From NCBI GenBank assembly GCA_936440205.1, contig OW387146.1:23808458-23872457 (forward strand): a DNA stretch of 64,000 nt. Reading direction: 5' to 3'. The notes below the pieces were generated by a model. It saw only the letters and a list, made by a program, of their open reading frames with translations, did no database searches and had not been told where the DNA came from. Each line of letters starts with the position of its first letter. Within the stretch, counting starts at the first letter, position 1. The translations under genes and the position numbers were made by a program. This DNA comes from Lepidonotus clava (taxonomy: Eukaryota; Annelida; Polychaeta; Phyllodocida; Polynoidae). This document shows, piece by piece, positions 57,401-64,000 of the stretch.

Positions 57401-60400
57401 GCTTGAAACTTACACAAAAATACTCTAAAACAGATGTTAAGGTAATGTAGGAAGAATCGGTAGCACAGTCCAAAATCACCAAAAAGTAGGAAATCCTAGG
57501 AAAAAGTAGGAAAAATGGCATCTCTGACTTACCTTTGACTGTACTCAGCTCCAGTCCCATGTCGTGTAGGATGCGGAAGGAGATGCCGATGTTGTGAATC
57601 TTCTGCAGGCGGCTGATGGCGGGGACTCGCAGTTCGTTGGTCAGGGTCCACCGCTCAGTAAGAAGTGCCATCATGCGGCTATTGAAGGAGAACAGAAACA
57701 GTAAATGTTAGAGCAATTTACTTTAAAACTGACCTAAGTCTGCTCCTGAAATTTAAAAGTGGTTGTTACGCTGTACCATGTGATGAGTCTTTTCCTTTTT
57801 CTAAGTTGCTTGAACTTATAATTGCAGGCATAATCTAGTCTACAACTAGTACAAGGACAAGGAAAGAAAAAGTTGCATTCCGGTAACCCAACCTTACCTA
57901 CTTCAGTGAAAAATATTAAAATTTTGTGAAATAATACAGAAATTCTAACAATTTTTTCACTCTAAGCCATTAACAGAAATTAAACAATTTAAAAAAAATG
58001 ACCTACCGACACTAATCTTTTGGGATGATGTTACCAGAACACAACAATTTATTTCCTTGGCCTAAGTAGGGACAAACTTTTATTGGTACTTACGTCAGCC
58101 TGGTACCATCACGGAGGTCTGTGGCCAGGTTGGTGACGGCGTAGTCTAACTCGTCTAGCGGGGTCTGAACGTGACGCACGGTGTACCCCATATAGGCCAG
58201 GTGACGACTCAGGTCACCCTCCCCGCTGAGGTAGTCGCGAGAGAAGATGAGGAGTAGGTCACGGCTGGCCTGAAATAGAAATTCACATACCAATATTTGA
58301 CTCTAGGTTGTGGTATTTCTCTTCTTAGTGCAAGCTTTGAAATGTATTATTATTATTGGTCGATTTCAAAGAAGTGCAACAGTAAGGTACAAAGGGCAGA
58401 GTTTAGAGACAACCAAGCTAGACTGGCATACAAATTTTAGTATGCTAAAATGAAGTGTTATTTTAAATTTCTGTCACTTTTAAATTCCCTGTTCACCCCC
58501 CTCCCTCCCGCCAACATAACATTTTCCTTATCACGCTTTCAATAATTTGGTCGGTGCACATATGTGCAAATATGTATATAATCATGTATATTTATGTTAT
58601 ATGATGTCTAAACTTTGTTTCATGAAACGTCTTATATTGAGAACAATCTCAGACTAAATGGAGCTGGGACTTTTTTAAGGCCTACAATTCAGGAACATTC
58701 ATTTGCGACTTTTTGAATTCAAAGACGTTAGTTAGCATCTTGTAGTCAAATACATGACATTTTCCAATAGGCTTAATAATTTTCATTGTTCCCCCTGTAC
58801 ATAAGTTCACCTAAAAATCTGGAAAGCTGTTTTTTTAAAGCATGTAACTCTAACCTTGTGGTCTGAATCCCTACAGAAGAGGCAGGGGTCGTGGTCGATG
58901 AGACGCGAGGTCTTGGCCTTGTCGAGAAAGACGACCAGTAGTAGGAAGTGCTTCAGGGTGAACTGGGCCAGTCGCCGGTCATAACCTGCAACAGAGAGAA
59001 CCATTATATTAAACAGATAGATACTCTGCCTATTCTAAAAATTTGTAGACTGTTAGTGTGGAAATAAGTCTGAATTTCTTTTGTGATGTATCTGTAAAAT
59101 ATATGTTTATGAAACAGTCTAATCTAGTGTATACGAATTAATATATAAATTATGGTAATATATAAAGACCTTTTGAACAAAGTTAACTGATTAACATGGA
59201 CTTATTTACATAGACACATGAAACAATTGCATGATTATCCTGTTAATTCGCATTTTTTCCCTCTTTTGATTAATTATGACATTTTCAAGGTCACACAGAT
59301 AAAAAAAAGTCTAACAGGCATTTTCTTAATACAAAATTGATTAATACCATCGCGATAAAGGTGAGGCACACTGGGGTGGGCGTACTCCTCTGCGATGTCC
59401 GGGTTAGCGAGAAGCCGAGTGAGGATGAATCGAGAGATGCCGATGATGTCAGAGTTTGAGGTAATCGGCAGGATTTCCCCATAAACGGTCTGTGGGGAAA
59501 AAGTAAATTATTAATTTCCTTTAAAGATTCATAATCACAAGTTTCATGTATATCAATAAAGATTTATGCAAATCGAAGAACAGAAACTCTAAGGAATGTG
59601 AGAATTAGAGGGAAAACCCTCCATTTCCCTTGTCAAAACTATTGCAGAAAACTGGGAAAAAAGTCTTTTCCATAACGGGTGATCTGCAGGATAGGATTGT
59701 CTTCGCAATTTTCTGGTCGTCAAAGTTAGTCCAAAATATTGGGACGTATTTAAAGTTTTCAAACAAATATTGAATTGCCAAAAAAATAACAGTTTTCTGA
59801 GTGGACATTTTATGATTCTTTCTTTTTTTATTTTTTTTTTTACAAATCATCTGGGCCCTTATCTTCGTAACTAATTCGGCTGATCAGGGAAAATTTGATC
59901 AGGGTCCCATGATCAGTGATTTTGCCTTTTACCAAAATTTATTGTTTCATTGCAAAATAGTGTCAAAGAGGAATTATTATTTGTAAAATTTATTCATGAT
60001 AGACAGAATTTCTGATCATGGGACACTGATCAGATTTTCCCTCATCAGCCAAATTAGTTACGAAGATATGGGACCTGGTCGTCAGGAAATTTCTAGGCAT
60101 CTACACCCATTTTTTGTCTTAAGTAATGTCAGTAGGTTATTATTTTTTTAAAAAAACTACTTCATTTCAAAATGAAATACTTTGAGCCAATGATACAATT
60201 TACAATGAATCTATGATGCACTCTGAAAAGAAAATATACCCTTACCTCTAAACCAATCCTCAGCCAGAGTGGGTTGTAGGAGAGCAGCAGATCCAGGATA
60301 CGCTGTTTGATGCCGACATCAGCGTGGATCTTCCGGTCGGAGCGCACAACGATTCGCTGGCACTCCACTTCAACCTCCAGTTTGTGGTGGAAGCGAACCA

Positions 60401-63400
60401 TCTCGTCTTCAGTGAACAGCTTGCAGGCGTTACGCCGCAGTCGGTTCAGGCGTCTTCGAGCGGAGTAGACTCGGAACGATAGAGTCTCCTTGGATGGGGC
60501 GAGCTGAGGCCCTGATTGGTTCTGTGCTACAGACAGTGCCCCTGCGTCAACTGTAAGGGTCAAAATAAAAAAACCCACCTATTATGCAAGCAAAGGATTA
60601 AGTTTTTAAAGGACGGCAACTGCTTTGAATATGCGGACACAATTTATAGACCTTGTGCAGACATGGTCACATGACCATATTTTGGTGATCACCACGTGCT
60701 TATCATAACCATTATACTATTAACTTTGAAAATATCATATGAAATTATGTTTAGAAATATTGTGTTATCAAGTGTACTAAAATAACTTTGCATTTGGCGC
60801 TCTATCTTTGTTGTGAGTGTCCTATCACTTTAAAAACAAGTTTAGCTCTTTATTGCAAGTCTTTACTGTTTCAACAAACTGTTATAGGATCTCAACCATC
60901 TAGGCTGTAGACTTAATATACTATGCGCATCGTTCTTTGAATTATTAATGTCGCTTACTCGGTTTCACTGCATCAACTAAAGAACTGACAGGAACTGTAG
61001 GTCAAATCATTTGTAATGTCCTAAACAGACTAGATGTCAAAGCAGTCAATGTTTTAATGCATTTTTTTTTCTCTCATAATTGCTACAAAAACAAAGCTAC
61101 GGGAGTTGGATTATCGGAAAACAACTACTTATTTTATTTTAGCCTAACTATTATCCTGAGCAAATCAACTCATAATGACCAAACTAACGTGGGCAACATT
61201 GAAAGGTAGAATATAAATGTAACAATTGTAACGAGAATCCATAAGACGAAATGGTTCATACTTTTATCCTTGAAGCGCCTGATATTGACAGACGGTGTTT
61301 CTGATTATAAAATGCAAGCTTTGTTAAAAGGTATTTTCTCCGTAGGAAGAGTCATGTAAGAAGTTCTATGCGAGTTGATTTGCTCATATTTCATATTTCC
61401 CCCGTTAGGCTTCGAAAGTCAATTTACGGACTTTATAGACTACTGAACAATTTGCACAAAGGACAACTTTTACCCTACTTGTGCTTCCAGGGGTATTCTT
61501 AGAAAGCAAAAAAAAAACAAAGACAAAAACAAAAAACCAAAACCAAAAAAAAACTTAAAAAAAAACCCCAAACAAAACCTCATTATTTTTATTGGGGATT
61601 TTCATCTAAAATACAGATCCTTTTCATTAGCCTGCAAAGGGGAATTGCCATTATGTTCTCATGAGATATGACAACTAACCTTTCTGTGGTTTGGTCGGTC
61701 CATTACACTCCTCTTCGTGTGGGGTGAGAATGAAGTTGAGCCAGCGGACGAATCCTCGGTCTTGCTTCTCCATCCACCGTTCGTCGTAGTAAATATTCTT
61801 AGCTGCGAATGCCATCGGATGTTTTGGCAAGGCTAAGAAAGGAGAAGATTGAGGTAGAAAACATAACCTTCAGGAAAATATACTTGTAGTTCTTAGCCTT
61901 TTACTACAATACAGTCATCAATCCCATTTATATACATGTATCCTTACATTTAAATTCTATTTGAGTTTGCATAATGCAAATTAATTTTGTAAATTAATAT
62001 TCGGTAACAGGCATGCCAGACACTGAATGTTAATTTACATGGAAAATCAGGAAATATAGAACATAGAAAAAAATCAACATTGTTTTTGTATTTCCGTCAC
62101 CAAATTTATCAGCTCTCCTCCACCCAAATACCAAAAATATTGTCTCCATGGATTTGGACGAATCTAGTTAAAAAAAGACCCATGATATTTCAAATTGAAA
62201 AACATATCCAAACAAAACAAACAAAAACATATATAATTCCGCCAATCCGCAATGCTTTGACAAGCCTGAATAACAAATGAAAGGCACATTCAAATGTTCA
62301 ACTTCAACGATAAAGCAGAAACCTACCAGTTTTGGTCGTAGCCTTGACAAGCCTCAGCTTTCCTTGTGCCACTTTAGGCTTAGGCCGAGGGGCAGCTTTC
62401 TTCTGAGGTTTGTCCATTCCTGCCAAAGCCGCTGGATGGAAGAAAAAGAGAGAAGAAAATTAAGAAAAAAATAAACACAATGCAACGATTTCAGGCAAAT
62501 TGTATTGCTATTCATTGTCTGAAATTAAGAGCGCAACTGGCACCCGGCAAACACGATTCTACAAAGGGTGCACGTTTTTAAAAGTGTGCACTTGGATGGT
62601 GCACATTTATAACAAAAATGAAATGAACCTGCATAAAAAGTAATTTTTCAAAAGTCCTGCAAATTTTACAATTACATAACTTTTTATTATTTACAATCCC
62701 TCACTTTTGATTAAATATTATAACTCCGTACTTTCTGAAAAAAAAAAATTCCTCAATGAATAAAGTACAAAGTTTTACTAAAGCTCTTACCTTCTCTGCG
62801 TAATGCCTGTGTTTTGGTCAGACTGGCGACAACGGTCTGTGAGGTGACTTCTCTTTTCGTCCTCTTTGTCGCTGGTTCATCCCTGCCTGTTCCCTGCTCC
62901 GGTTTGTTGGGTTTACGATTATCTGCGCTAAGGTCTCGCTTCTTGCTCTCAGTCACTGCTTCCTTTCTTCGCTGGACTGCAGATGTTGGGCGCAAATAGT
63001 TAGCGACAAGCGGGGGCTTTCTAGCGACTGCTTCAGGTTTCACTGGCTTTCTACCCCGGAAAGCTCCTTTCAGGTCCTCTCTTGACAGATTAATGGATTT
63101 TTCTATTTTGTCTGGTTTCGCCATCAGGTTTTCTTTCTTATATGCTTTATTGTTGGCAGTCACTGGATTCTTTCGATTGGTTGCTGACGTGGGGCGGGCG
63201 TAACTTGGGAGCGGAGCAGGTTTGCGGGTTACTTTTGCTTGTGCTGGTTGAATTTGTGTCGGCAGTGGGACAACAGGAATTTCCATGGATAATACTTGCG
63301 GTGAATGCGAGCTGTCAAGGTGGCCAGATTTATTCGAAGAATCATTGCTCAGTTCAGATCTACTCATGGGCGAATCCCTGATCTCTGAGTCTTCATCATC

Positions 63401-64000
63401 ATCTTCCAGTTTCTTTGGCGTCAGCCCCCGTGCTACCAGGGAACCGTTAGCCTGGTAAGTTGAGGAGCGCCTCCTGAATTGCCCGCTGGTTCTCCGCCGT
63501 GTCCTCTCCCTCCTTGGGGTTGTCTTTCTTGGAGATGGACTTTGCATCCAGTTTTCATCATCCATGTTTCTGGGGGAGCGTGAATTTGGGAAGTTTGTAC
63601 CATAGATTGCGATCTTTGGTGGAGTGCTCCTGTTTGGAGAAGGTGAGTTGGCTAGTGGCCGAACTCCAGGAGAGTCGGGCGTGTGCCGAGTTTGGCGCGA
63701 AGGCGGGGAAAACAAACAGCGACCTTCTCTGGCAGACACTTCTGGTGACGATGGCACACTTTTTGTCACAGTCAGGGAACTCATCCTGCAGGGATCAAAA
63801 GTATTCGGGATCGGAGCAAAGCGGTTACTCTCTTTGTCTTTTGTGACAGTCAGCGTGCTGAACCGACGAGGGTTTAGGTCTTGGTCTGGATTCTCAAAGA
63901 GTTCTTTGCGGGAGTTGAACAAGTTTTCTCCTGCCTCCCGTGAAGGCGTGGAAAGCAAACTGTTTCCTTTTGTTGACGATTCTGGTGACGATGGCACACT
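42499..64000 (-). CDS. ASPM: ASPM (abnormal spindle) orthologue, 5' end beyond the window
   Basis: ASPM is a microtubule minus-end and spindle-pole protein. Exons in transcript order: 62791-64000 (continues out of the window), 62327-62431, 61680-61832, 60246-60550, 59348-59489, 58855-58985, 58094-58269, 57533-57678, 56805-56890, 56040-56154, 55478-55590, 54833-55031, 54020-54294, 53419-53613, 47589-53003, 47004-47153, 46278-46469, 44531-44723, 43986-44140, 43462-43611, 42499-42771 (TGA at 42499-42501). All junctions are GT-AG and every phase matches, giving about 3290 residues here. Domain order: basic Ser/Pro-rich N-terminal part; the family motif [16 protein letters not shown]; a conserved block with [14 protein letters not shown] and [12 protein letters not shown]; two calponin-homology domains (CH1 across 58269-56805, CH2 across 55590-54833); a very long IQ array; and a C-terminal helical region ([20 protein letters not shown]) as in vertebrate ASPM. 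The N-terminal ASH/MSP domain expected in the family would lie upstream of the window. Identity is very secure. Confidence 0.97.
46796..46968. mobile_element. 173-bp MITE in an ASPM intron
   Basis: Ends CAGGGACGTAAGT and complement CAGGGATGTAAGT, enclosing AT-rich DNA with aaaattctgaaa repeats. Degraded relatives seem to lie at about 43140-43310 and 56575-56735. Confidence 0.6.
47589..53003 (-). CDS. ASPM: Giant IQ-repeat exon of ASPM
   Basis: This single 5415-bp exon (1805 codons, phase 0 at both ends) encodes an almost unbroken series of IQ motifs of the form AxxIQxxxRxxxxRxxF/Y, one about every 23-25 residues. I estimate more than 70, without an exact count. IQ motifs bind calmodulin or myosin-light-chain-like proteins, and in ASPM they form a long helical rod. 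Vertebrate ASPM also places most of its IQ repeats in one large exon. Flanking exons 53419-53613, 47004-47153 and 46278-46469 carry further IQ motifs. A recent internal duplication is described separately. Long ORFs on the opposite strand and other frames here are shadows of the repeats. Confidence 0.95.
48861..49736 (-). repeat. 438-bp in-frame tandem duplication inside the ASPM IQ exon
   Basis: The segment 48861-49298 is repeated at 49299-49736 with very high identity; landmarks such as aaggtaccct (48861 and 49299) and aaaaacctgc (49213 and 49651) are exactly 438 bp apart. 438 bp is 146 codons, about six IQ motifs, so the frame is kept and the rod simply becomes longer. Differences are scattered single bases. 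It looks like a recent unequal exchange within the IQ array. Confidence 0.9.
59851..60078. mobile_element. MITE with about 65-bp inverted repeats in an ASPM intron
   Basis: The left arm (ctgggcccttatcttcgtaa...) and the complement of the right arm (ccaggtcccatatcttcgtaa...) match closely for about 65 bp up to cccatgatcag. Same family as 33295-33547. Confidence 0.75.

Overview
This looks like nuclear DNA from an invertebrate animal. Genes are split by GT-AG introns, non-coding DNA is AT-rich and full of small inverted-repeat transposons, and the largest gene is a recognisable ASPM (abnormal spindle) orthologue. Penelope-like hammerhead motifs, a tandem death-domain gene and a ZAD-like zinc-finger gene would suit a basal deuterostome such as amphioxus, a hemichordate or an echinoderm. 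Lophotrochozoans are not excluded and I cannot name the species.

Layout. 0-9 kb holds decayed mobile DNA: a foldback hairpin, an unclassified element with a 229-aa SGNH-like ORF, Penelope-like ends with hammerhead cores, and a LINE 3' end. 10.0-14.8 kb, minus strand, is a seven-exon gene I assembled by eye (193 aa, unknown function). 15-18.8 kb is local repeats. 18.8-25.2 kb is a minus-strand gene with tandem death domains; a 5.87-kb LTR retrotransposon with identical LTRs sits in one of its introns. 25.4-29.1 kb is satellite arrays and two copies of an unusual DNA transposon packed with CCTACT..AGTAGG palindromes. 29.4-40.0 kb, plus strand, is a four-exon gene for an 1815-aa ZAD-like/C2H2/AT-hook protein, whose exon 2 is preceded by eleven duplicated acceptor-exon units. 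42.5-64 kb, minus strand, is ASPM: 21 exons, including one 5.4-kb IQ-repeat exon, with the 5' end outside the window.

The zinc-finger and ASPM genes converge across a 2.5-kb spacer. Their functions (chromatin/transcription and spindle poles) are not linked by anything in the sequence. Every exon join reported for the four genes was checked by intron phase. The most unusual items are the palindrome-packed transposon with a perfect 9-bp target duplication, the array of duplicated acceptor-exon units in the zinc-finger gene, and the LTR element whose gag-like ORF joins a helix-hairpin-helix motif to a zinc knuckle and which shows no polymerase.
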